Assembly: GCA_965279065.1 (NCBI GenBank)
Contig: OZ257134.1
Location: forward strand, 186,001-250,000
Length of the DNA: 64,000 nt
Reading direction: 5' to 3'
DNA from: JAKAXS01 sp965279065
GTDB lineage: Bacteria; Pseudomonadota; Alphaproteobacteria; Rhizobiales; Hyphomicrobiaceae
Positions within the stretch are counted from its first letter, which is position 1. Each line of letters starts with the position of its first letter. The position numbers and the translations under genes are program-made. Under the pieces are notes generated by a model, which saw only the letters and a program-made list of their open reading frames with translations, searched no databases and was not told where the DNA came from. This document shows, in pieces, positions 1 to 10,200 of this stretch.

Positions 1-157
1 CACCACCGCGCGAACGTCGTTCCAGCAGCGGCGTCTTGAAAGGTACGCGTCGAATGCGGCGATCGTTTCAGACGCAGCAAAAATAATCGCGGGGTCGCAG
101 GAACGCGAGGGGAACGGCGGATGACAAGGCGCGGCGCAATGGGATACGCGCAATGCA

Positions 158-880
158 TCAAGGCGTTGTCTGATACAGCTTGCCGGTGAACAGGACCGGT
201 CCTGTCGGCTGTCCCGTGGGCGAGCCGCCGGCCGGCTCCAGGCTGACGGCGAACGTCGCGTTCATGAACATCGTGCGGTCGATGCCGCTGTCGTTCAGCG
301 CGTGCACTTCCATGTCGCCTTCCGGCACGACGCCCAGCGACTTCGGCTGCGGCAGCTTTTCGTGCACGAGCCACAGTTCGTAGGCCTTGCCTTTCTCCGA
401 CGGCTTCGACAGCGCCCGCACTGCGAACATTTGCTTGGCGGTATCGACGGTCAGCAGCATCGCCGGCGAAGATTTGTCGGCCTGCAGCACGGCAACGTAC
501 GTGGTGGGCATCGGCGTGCGTGCGGTCTCGCGCCAGCCCAGGACGCCGGCGAACGAGGCCGCGAGTGCCGTCATGCCGATTGCCGCGTTGCGCCAGCCGC
601 GTGCGCGCCGTCGCAGCCCGGCTTCGCGGTTGGCGAAACCGATGACGTCGCCGCCCGCCGACTTGATCTCGGCGCGAATGCGATCCAGCAGATGCGGCGA
701 CGGAGATGCGTCCGGTACCATCGCGATCATCGGCCCCAACCGGCGCTCCCATGCCACGATCGCGGCGTCGAGCGCTGGCTCGCGGCTGCGCAGCATCGTC
801 ACGCCGTCGCGTTCGGCAGCCGTCAGGGTCCCGAGAACGTACTCGGCCGCCAGGGCATCGATGTCGTCGAGGTCGTTCAT
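158..880 (-). CDS. Anti-sigma factor, RskA/anti-sigma-K type membrane protein
   Basis: A 240-residue protein. It starts with a cytoplasmic anti-sigma domain (residues 7-24 read DIDALAAEYVLGTLTAAE, the usual opening of RskA-like proteins), has one predicted transmembrane helix near residues 98-115, and ends with a periplasmic RskA domain carrying the typical LEPAGGSPTGQPTGPVLFTG segment. Its start overlaps the stop of the upstream ECF sigma gene by 4 bases, so the two should be translated together. By family it binds and silences that sigma factor at the membrane until released by an envelope or redox signal. The signal is not readable from the sequence. Confidence 0.9.
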   Translation of the reverse strand: MNDLDDIDALAAEYVLGTLTAAERDGVTMLRSREPALDAAIVAWERRLGPMIAMVPDASPSPHLLDRIRAEIKSAGGDVIGFANREAGLRRRARGWRNAAIGMTALAASFAGVLGWRETARTPMPTTYVAVLQADKSSPAMLLTVDTAKQMFAVRALSKPSEKGKAYELWLVHEKLPQPKSLGVVPEGDMEVHALNDSGIDRTMFMNATFAVSLEPAGGSPTGQPTGPVLFTGKLYQTTP

Positions 881-1425
881 CCCTCAAGACATCCTTTGAG
901 CTGCGCCAGGCTGCGATGCAGCCATGTCTTGATTGTACCTTCCGGCCGGTCAAAGCGCCGCGCCAGATCTTCCCGGCTCATGCCGTTCAGGTAGGCAAGC
1001 TGTACGATCTGCTTCTTCTCCGGTTCGAGACCGTCCAGGCACTTGAGCAGTTTTTTGACGTCGTCCTGCAACTCCAAGCCGGCCAGCGGGTGCTCATCGG
1101 CGCTCGGCAGGTTCTCAAGCTCGCTGTCGTCACCGCCCGTCGGACGCGCGGCGCGGCGGCGCAACTCGTCCAAAGCGCGATTGCGCACGATGGCGGCCAT
1201 CCACGTCAACGGCGCCGCAAGCGCGGGATCGTAGTCGCCGGCCCGCGACCAGATCTTGACGTAAGCATCCTGCACCACGTCCTCCGCCAGCTCCCTGCTA
1301 CGGACGATACGCAGGGCGACTCCGTAGAGTTTCGCCGAAGTCTGTTGATACAGCTCAGCAAATGCGGTTTCGCTCCCCTCTGCAACCTGGGAAAGGAGCC
1401 CGCGCGATGTGCTGGTGGCCGTCAT
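877..1425 (-). CDS. ECF (sigma-70 family) RNA polymerase sigma factor, SigK-like
   Basis: A 182-residue extracytoplasmic-function sigma factor. Region 2 lies at about residues 22-92, with a helix rich in aromatic and acidic residues (EDVVQDAYVKIW). Region 4 is at about 128-178, with a helix-turn-helix ending GTIKTWLHRSLAQLKGCL. There is no region 3, as expected for ECF factors. It is translationally coupled to the downstream anti-sigma gene (ATGA overlap at 877-880), so the pair forms one regulatory unit. It probably transcribes its own operon. I could not recognise a clear self-type promoter in the short gap upstream. Pairing with an RskA-type anti-sigma suggests the SigK/ECF19-like group. 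Confidence 0.93.
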   Translation of the reverse strand: MTATSTSRGLLSQVAEGSETAFAELYQQTSAKLYGVALRIVRSRELAEDVVQDAYVKIWSRAGDYDPALAAPLTWMAAIVRNRALDELRRRAARPTGGDDSELENLPSADEHPLAGLELQDDVKKLLKCLDGLEPEKKQIVQLAYLNGMSREDLARRFDRPEGTIKTWLHRSLAQLKGCLEG

Positions 1426-1569
1426 TTAGGGGTGCGAACCTGATCTCTGACTTGAACCGGCGGCAAGCCGGATATACGCGGATCTTACGTATTGGTTTCG
1501 TGCGGCCGCACGTTAGGCGGAGCCGCGCTCGGTGTCGATACGTGTCTTTGCAAGCTCCAGGAGGGCCTT

Positions 1570-1935
1570 TTGCTGAGTTTCATGCAGTCATCCACCGTAC
1601 TGCCCATCATCCTGCTGGTCGTCTCCAACGTCTTCATGACGTTCGCCTGGTACGGGCACTTGAGCTACAAATCGTCTCCATTGTGGATCGCCGTCCTCCT
1701 CAGCTGGGGCATCGCGCTGTTCGAGTATTGCCTGGCCGTTCCCGCCAACCGCATCGGTCATGCCGTCTATTCCGCCGCGCAGTTGAAGACCATCCAGGAG
1801 GTGATCACACTGTCGGTATTCGTCGGCTTCTCCATTCTCTACCTGAAGGAGCCGTTGACGTTGAACCACTTCGTCGGCTTCGCCTTCATCGTGCTCGGCG
1901 CCTATTTCATCTTCCACGGACCCATCTCGACATGA
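1570..1935 (+). CDS. DUF486 / DMT-superfamily small membrane protein
   Basis: A small integral membrane protein of about 117-121 residues with four predicted helices and the DUF486 signature (SNVFMTFAWYGHL near the N-terminus, LYLKEPLTLNH near the C-terminus). The family belongs to the drug/metabolite transporter superfamily, but the substrate is unknown. A strong AGGAGGG at 1559-1565 sits 4-5 bases before TTG 1570; ATG 1582 is the alternative start, 16-17 bases away. The stop overlaps the next gene's start as ATGA, so it is coupled to the DUF4202 and CbiX-like genes downstream. Confidence 0.85.
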   Translation: MLSFMQSSTVLPIILLVVSNVFMTFAWYGHLSYKSSPLWIAVLLSWGIALFEYCLAVPANRIGHAVYSAAQLKTIQEVITLSVFVGFSILYLKEPLTLNHFVGFAFIVLGAYFIFHGPIST

Positions 1936-2534
1936 GCCCAGCCGCAACCCACTTCGATCAGGCGGTCGCCGCCATCGACACCGCCAACGCCGAAGATCCG
2001 GCAAGCGTCACCGTCGGCGGGGAGGCCCGCCCTGCGGAGCTTCTCTACGGCGAGCGCATGTCCGAGGTCCTGCACGACCTGCATCCCGGCGCCACCGAGG
2101 CGCTGCGTCTGGCCGCGCGCGCCCAGCACATTCGCCGCTGGACCGTGCCGCGCGCCAGCTATCCCATGGACCGCACGGGCTACCTGCGCTGGCGCACGGA
2201 CCTGAAGCGAAAGCACGCGGAGATGGCCGCCGAAATCATGCGCACCACCGGATATGGCGACGACGAGATCAAGCGCGTCGGCGCCCTGATCCGCAAGGAG
2301 CGATTGAAGCAGGATGCCGAAGCCCAAGCTCTCGAGGACGTCGCCTGCATCGTTTTCCTCAAGCACTACATCGACGAATTCGCAGCCAAGCACGACGATG
2401 ACAAGCTGATCTCGATCCTGCGCAAGACGTGGGTGAAAATGTCTCCGCATGGACACGCCGCCGCGCTGAAGCTGGACCTGTCGCCGCGCGTCGCCGGGCT
2501 CGTTGGCCGCGCACTGCAGGGCGAGCCCACATGA
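1932..2534 (+). CDS. DUF4202 domain-containing protein
   Basis: A soluble protein of 200 residues with the layout of DUF4202: an N-terminal FDQAVAAIDTANAEDP segment and conserved AARAQHIRRWTVPR and YPMDRTGYLRWRTDLK stretches near residues 62-95. The histidine- and arginine-rich core resembles an HD-like fold, but no biochemical role is established for the family. The start is fixed by the ATGA overlap at 1932-1935; its own stop overlaps the next start at 2531-2534. The chain of 4-base overlaps means strict co-translation with the CbiX-like chelatase, which suggests a shared role in tetrapyrrole or sulfur metabolism (inference). Confidence 0.85.
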   Translation: MSPAATHFDQAVAAIDTANAEDPASVTVGGEARPAELLYGERMSEVLHDLHPGATEALRLAARAQHIRRWTVPRASYPMDRTGYLRWRTDLKRKHAEMAAEIMRTTGYGDDEIKRVGALIRKERLKQDAEAQALEDVACIVFLKHYIDEFAAKHDDDKLISILRKTWVKMSPHGHAAALKLDLSPRVAGLVGRALQGEPT

Positions 2535-3265
2535 AGCTAAGCCCCGCATCGCGCGAGATGGCGGTCGTGCTCGCCGCCCACGGTGATCGCGGGGCGGGGT
2601 TCAGCAACGCGGCTTTGCTCTCGCACCGCCAGGCGCTCGATGACGCGAACTGCTTTGCCTGCGTCACAGCCGGCGTGCTTAAGGGCGCCCCGTCCCTGGA
2701 GGACGCGCTGGCCGCCGCGGAAGCATCCGCGGCGTCGCGCATCGCCGTCTATCCGTTTTTCATGGCTGACGGATTTTTCGTGCGCACGCGGCTGGCGGAG
2801 CGCCTCGCGACCGCCAATCTCACCAAGCGTTGGGAAATATTCCCGCCGCTCGGCGTTGACCCGGGCCTCCCCGCGCTGATGCTCGACCATGCCGAAGCCG
2901 CCGCCAGACGCGCCGGCTTCGCACCTGCAGCATCGGTCCTGCTTGTCGCCGGACACGGCTCGAAGCTGGGGCCCGCGTCGGCCGATGCAACGCGGGCGGC
3001 CGCGGCCGTCATCAAAGACGCCAATGTTTTCGCCGATGTAGCCACAGCATTCCTCGAAGAGCCCCCGTCGATTGAAGTGGCGTTGCGGACGGCACCCGCC
3101 CCCGTCGTCGTCTCCGGCTTCTTCTCGGGCGAAGGAATGCACGCCGGAGACGACGTTCCTGACGCAATTGCGAAGAGCGGAATCTCTGCGATTTACGCCG
3201 GCCCGATCGGACGTGAGACGTCCGTTTCCGAGCTGATTTTGAGGCGTTTGCGCGCCTCCCATTAA
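2531..3265 (+). CDS. CbiX/SirB-like sirohydrochlorin chelatase family protein
   Basis: 244 residues in two CbiX-like halves. The first begins with VVLAAHGDRG (His17), the second with VLLVAGHGSKLGP, the classic chelatase HGS motif. The family inserts cobalt, nickel or iron into sirohydrochlorin for cobalamin, F430 or siroheme synthesis. The metal and product here cannot be told from sequence. It is translationally coupled to the DUF4202 gene through an ATGA overlap. No other cobalamin or siroheme gene lies in the window, so it may also be a chelatase homologue recruited to another task. Confidence 0.82.
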   Translation: MKLSPASREMAVVLAAHGDRGAGFSNAALLSHRQALDDANCFACVTAGVLKGAPSLEDALAAAEASAASRIAVYPFFMADGFFVRTRLAERLATANLTKRWEIFPPLGVDPGLPALMLDHAEAAARRAGFAPAASVLLVAGHGSKLGPASADATRAAAAVIKDANVFADVATAFLEEPPSIEVALRTAPAPVVVSGFFSGEGMHAGDDVPDAIAKSGISAIYAGPIGRETSVSELILRRLRASH

Positions 3266-3335
3266 TGAACCGATGTTCATCGGCGGCGTTTAAAAAAGTG
3301 CGGCAACGCGCTGACCCGCCCGCGAAAAAGTCCTA

Positions 3336-3388
3336 ATGATATATGACACCTTGATGACAGGCTGCATGACGCTTTCATGACGTCATGA
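3336..3388. promoter_or_regulatory. 11-bp-phased ATGAC array with 14-bp palindrome, candidate PhoB-type operator
   Basis: ATGAC occurs at 3343, 3354, 3366 and 3377 (spacings 11, 12, 11), with a degenerate ATGAT at 3336. Read on the minus strand this is GTCAT repeated about every 11 bases, the helical phasing and core of Pho boxes (CTGTCAT-N4 units). The array ends in a perfect palindrome, TCATGACGTCATGA (3375-3388). It lies 50 bases upstream of the phosphatase-fold membrane enzyme at 3438. The Pho-like units point away from that gene, so assignment to PhoB is an inference. Confidence 0.45.
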
Positions 3389-3437
3389 GCGCCCTCAAAC
3401 GGCAAAACAAGAACCGCACGCAAAACGGCACGCCAGA

Positions 3438-5192
3438 ATGACCGATCAAACAGTTGGCCAACAACGCACCCAGACGCTGACCGGCGCTCTCAAGGCGGCA
3501 TTGCAGCAGCCCACGCACGCCGGCTTGATCAAGCCCAGTTACGTCTATGCCACCATCGCGGTTGGCGTGCTCGGCGTCGGCCGCTACTTCTATTTGTATG
3601 AAGGCGGCTGGGCCAACCAGCTCTTCGTCAATTGCGTGACGCTGATGATTGCCGCCGCAATCGTCCTTGTGACGGGCCGGCTATTGGTCGCCGCGATCCT
3701 CGTCCCCTCGATCATCGCTCTCGTCGTCGAGGCGGCGGCCTTCAAGCGCGAGGCCATGGACATGATCGTCCACGCCTACGACATCTTCTTCTATCTGATG
3801 TCGTGGTCGACTGTCGTCTTCCTGTGGGAGCACTATCGCCCGCAGCTGTTCATGCTGAACGCAGCGTTTGCCGCCATCGTGGTGGCAACCATCCTGGCTT
3901 ATCGCTACGACCCGACACGTGTCTCTCGGCGCTACGCCGCCCTCGCCTTCGCGGTGCTCGCATTCCTCACGCCGTACGCCGCCGATATCAAGGGCGAGCG
4001 CCGCCACACGCAGTACTACTGGGCCGACCTTGTGGTCTCGTCGTTCTATTCATCCTGGGCCGAGACGGCGCAGACCCTCTGGCGCGGCACGCTGATCGAG
4101 GCCGCGCCATCCGGCGCAAACACTGCGCCGTTCGTTATCCCCTCGCGCTGCTCTGCCTACGAGAAGCCGCCGCACGTGATCCTGGTGCATCAGGAATCGC
4201 TGGTGCAGCCGTCGATCGTCCCGGGCCTCACCTACGACAAGAGCATTGATCCGCTGTTCAAGTCGGGCGATGGCAAGCTGCATCAGATGCGCGTCGAAAC
4301 CTACGGCGGCGCCTCCTGGCTGACGGAGTTTTCTATCCTGGCCGGCGTTTCCACGTATTCGTTCGGCGGCATGCGCCCGTTCGTGCAGGCTCTGATGGCC
4401 GGTAAGGTGCAGGACACACTGCCCCAGGCGCTCGCACGTTGCGGTTATCGCAACGTCGTCTTCTATCCGATGCTGAAGAATTTCGTGTCCAACGGCCGCT
4501 TCTACGAGGCCGTCGGCATGCCCGAGATCTTCGACATGAAAGACCAGGGCGCCAAGACGGCGATGGAGCGCGATCGCTTCTACTACAACAATATGCTGAG
4601 CCTGATGGACGAGCACTTCCGCCGCTCGAGCAAGCCGTTGTTCACCTTCATGATCACCTCGTCCGGCCATCAGCCCTACACCAACGTCTTCGCGCCCGAG
4701 ATGGACGTCAAGGGTGGCGGCCCCGGCACCGATCCGGAAATGAACGAGTTCCTGCGCCGCGAAGCCATTGCCAAGATCGACTTCGAATGGCTGAAGGCTG
4801 AGCTGAAGCGCCGCTATCCAGGCGAGCGCTTCCTCATCGTCCAGTACGGCGACCATCATCCCATCGCGACGCGGTCTTACTTCGGTCAGGGCAAGGCCCG
4901 CGCCGCAGAGGACGTGCGCCTGGACAAGGATTCGCCCGCCTTCATCACCTACTACGCCACCGAAGGCATCAACTACACGCCACCGGCGTTGCCCGATCTG
5001 GAAACGATGGACGTGCCCTATCTCGGCGGCGTGCTGCTGGAGCAGGCTGGCCTGCCGCTCTCCGACAGCTATAAGGAGCGCAAACGCCTCCGGTCCGCCT
5101 GCGACGGCCGCTACTACGGCTGCAAGCACCACGACCAGATCCTGAGCTTCCACCGGAGACTGATTGACAGCGGTTTGATGGTCGCGCGCTAA
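3438..5192 (+). CDS. LTA-synthase-like membrane sulfatase/phosphoglycerol transferase
   Basis: 584 residues. The N-terminal third has about five transmembrane helices (residues 36-190); the rest is a periplasmic alkaline-phosphatase-superfamily (sulfatase) domain. Visible active-site elements are HQESL near residue 254 (metal-binding Glu), GGASWLTEF near 290 in the nucleophile region, a SGHQPY histidine near 412, and YGDHHP near 470 (metal Asp-His). The layout matches LtaS/MdoB-type enzymes that transfer phosphoglycerol or phosphoethanolamine to envelope glycans. It stands alone, flanked upstream by the phased ATGAC array and downstream by a hairpin shared with pnp. The acceptor is unknown. 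Confidence 0.82.
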   Translation: MTDQTVGQQRTQTLTGALKAALQQPTHAGLIKPSYVYATIAVGVLGVGRYFYLYEGGWANQLFVNCVTLMIAAAIVLVTGRLLVAAILVPSIIALVVEAAAFKREAMDMIVHAYDIFFYLMSWSTVVFLWEHYRPQLFMLNAAFAAIVVATILAYRYDPTRVSRRYAALAFAVLAFLTPYAADIKGERRHTQYYWADLVVSSFYSSWAETAQTLWRGTLIEAAPSGANTAPFVIPSRCSAYEKPPHVILVHQESLVQPSIVPGLTYDKSIDPLFKSGDGKLHQMRVETYGGASWLTEFSILAGVSTYSFGGMRPFVQALMAGKVQDTLPQALARCGYRNVVFYPMLKNFVSNGRFYEAVGMPEIFDMKDQGAKTAMERDRFYYNNMLSLMDEHFRRSSKPLFTFMITSSGHQPYTNVFAPEMDVKGGGPGTDPEMNEFLRREAIAKIDFEWLKAELKRRYPGERFLIVQYGDHHPIATRSYFGQGKARAAEDVRLDKDSPAFITYYATEGINYTPPALPDLETMDVPYLGGVLLEQAGLPLSDSYKERKRLRSACDGRYYGCKHHDQILSFHRRLIDSGLMVAR

Positions 5193-5199
5193 ACAAAAA

Positions 5200-5224
5200 A
5201 TGCCAGGCCCCGAGGGCCTGGCAT
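5200..5224 (-). terminator. Intrinsic terminator of the pnp transcript
   Basis: A perfect 11-bp stem (ATGCCAGGCCC at 5200-5210, loop CGA, GGGCCTGGCAT at 5214-5224). On the minus strand it is followed at once by a T-rich tract (complement of 5193-5199). It lies about 50 bases past the pnp stop, so it ends pnp. It could also weakly stop the converging plus-strand gene ending at 5192. Confidence 0.85.
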
Positions 5225-5238
5225 CATTGCGCTTTACA

Positions 5239-5262
5239 GGTCCGACCCTTCGGGTCTGACCC
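5239..5262. repeat. REP-like imperfect palindrome (GGTC-GACCC/GGGTCTGACC)
   Basis: GGTCCGACCC-TTC-GGGTCTGACC forms a 10-bp stem with one mismatch. Two similar GTCAGAC/GGTCTGA palindromes occur at 31443-31460 and 31512-31529. The GGTCTGAC core is the sort seen in short dispersed REP-like elements. No REP-associated transposase is visible in the window. Confidence 0.5.
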
Positions 5263-5274
5263 AATCGCTCAATT

Positions 5275-7464
<2,190 letters not shown>

Positions 7465-7545
7465 GCTTTTTTCTTTCGTTCTCGGTCTATCGGACGGTTT
7501 CGGTCGGTCGGTCTTGTGCGCTTGACGCGCAGAAACGCCGATCGC

Positions 7546-7570
7546 GCCAGGTATCGTGCGATACCAGCGC
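7546..7570 (-). promoter_or_regulatory. rpsO-pnp intergenic hairpin, candidate RNase III processing/PNPase autoregulation element
   Basis: Perfect 7-bp stem GGTATCG/CGATACC (7550-7556 and 7559-7565) with a 2-base loop, possibly extended by outer GCGC arms. It lies about 85-100 bases upstream of the pnp start. In E. coli the same gap carries an RNase III-cleaved stem through which PNPase represses itself. Functional equivalence here is inference. Confidence 0.4.
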
Positions 7571-7646
7571 GGCGGCTGTGGTCTGGACGTTTAAGGTCAT
7601 GATCGGCATGGGCGGAGCGTCCTTTGGACTTGAGCCCACCCGCGCC

Positions 7647-7928
7647 TTAGCGGCGGATGCCGTGCTTCTCGATGATCTTCTGATAACGCGCTTCGTCCTT
7701 GCGCTTAACGTAGTCAAGCAACTGGCGGCGCAGGCTGACCATCTTGAGCAGGCCGCGGCGCGAGTGATTGTCTTTCTTGTGGGTCTTGAAGTGCTCGGTG
7801 AGGTGCGTGATGCGCTCCGTGAGGATGGCAACCTGAACCTCGGGCGAGCCCGTATCGTTGGCCTTCGTGGCGTTATCCTTGATAACGGCAGTCTTGGCAG
7901 CCTTGCGCTCTGGCGCGATCAGCGACAT
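7647..7928 (-). CDS. rpsO: 30S ribosomal protein S15
   Basis: 93 residues; S15 is normally about 89. The hallmark NDTGSPEVQVAILTERI lies at residues 24-40, and the C-terminal HSRRGLLKMVSLRRQLLDYV helix is complete. S15 binds the central domain of 16S rRNA early in 30S assembly. The start at 7928 is chosen over an in-frame codon 20 residues upstream because AAGGAG precedes it at good spacing and S15 proteins begin at MSLIAPE-type sequences. The roughly 250-base gap upstream to truB suggests rpsO-pnp can have its own promoter. Confidence 0.97.
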   Translation of the reverse strand: MSLIAPERKAAKTAVIKDNATKANDTGSPEVQVAILTERITHLTEHFKTHKKDNHSRRGLLKMVSLRRQLLDYVKRKDEARYQKIIEKHGIRR

Positions 7929-8178
7929 CGGAAGCTCCTTTCGAATTTGGAGAGGGAGGCAGGCGCTACGTGAGCGCCCTATGGCCACAGCCGGGATGTC
8001 GTCCAGCAGGGTCGGCGCCTTGATACGCGCTGTGGCTGGAAATGCAAGGAAAAGGCGCGCAGGGCCAAAAAACTGGACGATCTACATCGGCAATGCCGAA
8101 TTTATGCGCATATATTGCCCATGCAAGTCGGTAAAAGGGGGAACAGTCCTCCGTACGCTGACCCTAACGATGCGCTAT

Positions 8179-9099
8179 CTAGCCGAAGTTGAACACCCGC
8201 GTCGGCCGGATGGCGCCGCGGTCCATCTCGCCGAGCGCGATCAACCGCCCTTTCGACATCGCATACACCGGTCCCGACAGCACCGGCGCATCGCGGCCGC
8301 GGATCAGCACCGGCTGCCCACTGCACAGGCTCGCGGCATCCGACGGGCTGATGCTCAGCTCTGTCAGGCCGTCGAGCGCCGCTTCCACAGGCTGCAGCAT
8401 CGCCTCCAGGCTGTCGGCGCCTTCGCCCTCGGCGATCTCACGCAGCTCGTCAATCGTGACCGCGTTGTCTTCGCAGAACGGCCCGACGCGCGTGCGCCGC
8501 AGCCCGACCACGTGCCCATAGCAGCCGAGTGCGCGACCCATGTCGCGCGCCAGCGCCCGCACGTAAGTGCCCTTGCCGCAGTCGGCCTCGAACACGGTCG
8601 TTTCAGCATCCGTATGCTCGATGACGCGCAGCGCGTCGACAATCACAGGACGCGCCTCCAGCTCGATCGTCTCGCCGTTGCGCGCCAGATCGTAGGCGCG
8701 ATCGCCGTCCACCTTGATGGCCGAGAACTGCGGCGGCACCTGCATGATCTCGCCGGTGAAATTCGCGAGCTGATCCTCGATCGCCTCGGCGCTGGGCCGT
8801 AGATCGCTCGTCTTTGCCGCCGGACCTTCCGCGTCGTCCGTCGTTGTCTCGACGCCCCATCGCACGGTAAAGCGGTACGACTTCTCGCCATCGACGGCAT
8901 ATGACACCGTCTTCGTGGCCTCTCCGAACGCGATCGGCAGGATGCCCGTCGCCAGCGGATCGAGCGTACCCGCGTGTCCGGCCTTCTGCGCGTTGAACAG
9001 CCGCTTCACCTGCGCCAGCGCATGCGTCGACGTCAGTCCCAACGGCTTGTCGAGCACCAGCCACCCGTGCACCGGATTGCCCTTGTTGCGCCGTCCCAT
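8179..9099 (-). CDS. truB: tRNA pseudouridine(55) synthase
   Basis: 306 residues. The catalytic motif GHAGTLDPLATG places the nucleophilic aspartate at about residue 47. The WLVLDKPLGLTS N-terminus and KVDGDRAYDLAR motif are typical, and the C-terminal PUA-like segment ends TRVFNFG. It makes pseudouridine 55 in the T-loop of tRNAs. The start at 9099 (MGRRNKG) is chosen because it lies one base after the stop of the YcxB-like gene and fits the family; an upstream in-frame extension would overlap that gene. Confidence 0.96.
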   Translation of the reverse strand: MGRRNKGNPVHGWLVLDKPLGLTSTHALAQVKRLFNAQKAGHAGTLDPLATGILPIAFGEATKTVSYAVDGEKSYRFTVRWGVETTTDDAEGPAAKTSDLRPSAEAIEDQLANFTGEIMQVPPQFSAIKVDGDRAYDLARNGETIELEARPVIVDALRVIEHTDAETTVFEADCGKGTYVRALARDMGRALGCYGHVVGLRRTRVGPFCEDNAVTIDELREIAEGEGADSLEAMLQPVEAALDGLTELSISPSDAASLCSGQPVLIRGRDAPVLSGPVYAMSKGRLIALGEMDRGAIRPTRVFNFG

Positions 9100-9100
9100 T

Positions 9101-9688
9101 TTAAACCCCTGCCGTGTCGGCTGTTGCGTCGAGCAGCGGCCTGATGAATTTTTCGCTGCGGGCACGCGCCTGCGCATTCAGGCGCCCGAAGACGTCGCGA
9201 ACGAGACCAATCCGCTCGGCCGCATCCGTGAAGGCGGTATTGGGGACCGGAAAGAACAGACTGCCGTGCGAAAATACGATCGCGTCCGGCTCCACCAGCA
9301 TCTGGCTGATACCGTCCCACTTCACGTAGTACTCGACCTGCGACGTGGCGAAGCGAAGCCCGTCGGCCTCGCGCCGGAAGCGCACGGCGCTATCGTAATC
9401 GGCGCGACCCCTCATTTGCTTCAAACCGTAGCGCCGCAGCATCCACAGGCCGAAAAGAACCCCGGAGCCCGCAAGCAGGAAGCCGGAATAATCTGGCACG
9501 CCAAGATCGGCTTGCACGCGGTCGAGTGTCGGCGCGAAGATAACGAGCAAGGCAATCGCCGCGATGTACGCCGCGGCCAGAGCCCAGATTGCGTACCACG
9601 AGACCGAATACGCCTTGCGGCTCGCCGTCCGGCTGAGCTTCACCAGCCGCTCGAACGGCATCTGGTACGTGAGTTCGCGGTCCAGCAC
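9101..9688 (-). CDS. YcxB-like membrane protein inserted between rbfA and truB
   Basis: 195 residues with two predicted transmembrane helices (about 32-51 and 67-84), followed by a cytoplasmic domain with the YcxB-like pattern (SAVRFRREADGLRF, YYVKWDGISQMLVEPDAIVF, FFPVPNTAF). Function is unknown for the family. It is packed tightly, 3 bases after rbfA and 1 base before truB, so it is cotranscribed with ribosome-maturation genes although it looks unrelated to RNA. The usual order in the group is rbfA-truB without this gene. Confidence 0.75.
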   Translation of the reverse strand: MLDRELTYQMPFERLVKLSRTASRKAYSVSWYAIWALAAAYIAAIALLVIFAPTLDRVQADLGVPDYSGFLLAGSGVLFGLWMLRRYGLKQMRGRADYDSAVRFRREADGLRFATSQVEYYVKWDGISQMLVEPDAIVFSHGSLFFPVPNTAFTDAAERIGLVRDVFGRLNAQARARSEKFIRPLLDATADTAGV

Positions 9689-9691
9689 CGC

Positions 9692-10189
9692 TCACTCCTT
9701 CTCGACGTCGGCGCGGACGCGGTCCGAGAACAGCAGCTTGTCGATGCGGTTGACCTCGTCGAACGTCTCGTCGAAGCGGAAGCGCAGGTCAGGCGCGTAG
9801 CGCAGGTCCAGCGTCTGCGCCACTTCCGAGCGGATGAATTTCTTGTTGCGCTCCAGCGCCTTCAGCACGGGCTCCACGTCCTTGCCGCCCAGCGGCATCA
9901 CGTAGGCCGTCGCGATCTTGAGATCCGGCGACATGCGCACTTCCGGCACCGTCACCACGTGCTCGGCCAGAACGTCGTCGTGGATCTCGCCACGCACCAG
10001 CAGCTCCGCCACCTTGTGCCGTATCATTTCGCCGATCCGCAGCATGCGCTGGGTCGGGCCTTTGGCATTCTCCGCCTTGGCGCGCCCCGACTTGGTCTTG
10101 CCGCGCGGCTTGTCACGCTCGTCGCGCCCGCGAGGCCGATCGCCGGTGCCGGGCCGGCTGGATCTGGATTTGGAAGACTGGTCGCGCAT
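9692..10189 (-). CDS. rbfA: 30S ribosome-binding factor
   Basis: 165 residues with a KH-fold RbfA core from about residue 47 (RMLRIGEMIRHKVAELL) to residue 160, including the conserved DLKIATAYVMPL strand and RYAPDLRFRFDETFD. The first 45 residues are a low-complexity basic extension rich in Arg, Lys, Ser and Gly, which is longer than in E. coli (133 residues). RbfA assists late 30S maturation. It follows infB after a terminator-like hairpin at 10211-10232, so its level may be set apart from IF-2. Confidence 0.95.
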   Translation of the reverse strand: MRDQSSKSRSSRPGTGDRPRGRDERDKPRGKTKSGRAKAENAKGPTQRMLRIGEMIRHKVAELLVRGEIHDDVLAEHVVTVPEVRMSPDLKIATAYVMPLGGKDVEPVLKALERNKKFIRSEVAQTLDLRYAPDLRFRFDETFDEVNRIDKLLFSDRVRADVEKE

Positions 10190-10200
10190 GGCTCTAATGG

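Noticed and set aside
1362..1931. N-terminal extension of the DUF4202 gene
   Set aside because: It overlaps the sigma factor and DUF486 genes and has no domain; the ATGA at 1932 fixes the start.
3343..3388. Definite Pho box for the 3438 gene
   Set aside because: The GTCAT units face away from the gene and no -10 lies at the proper spacing, so only a tentative operator is listed.
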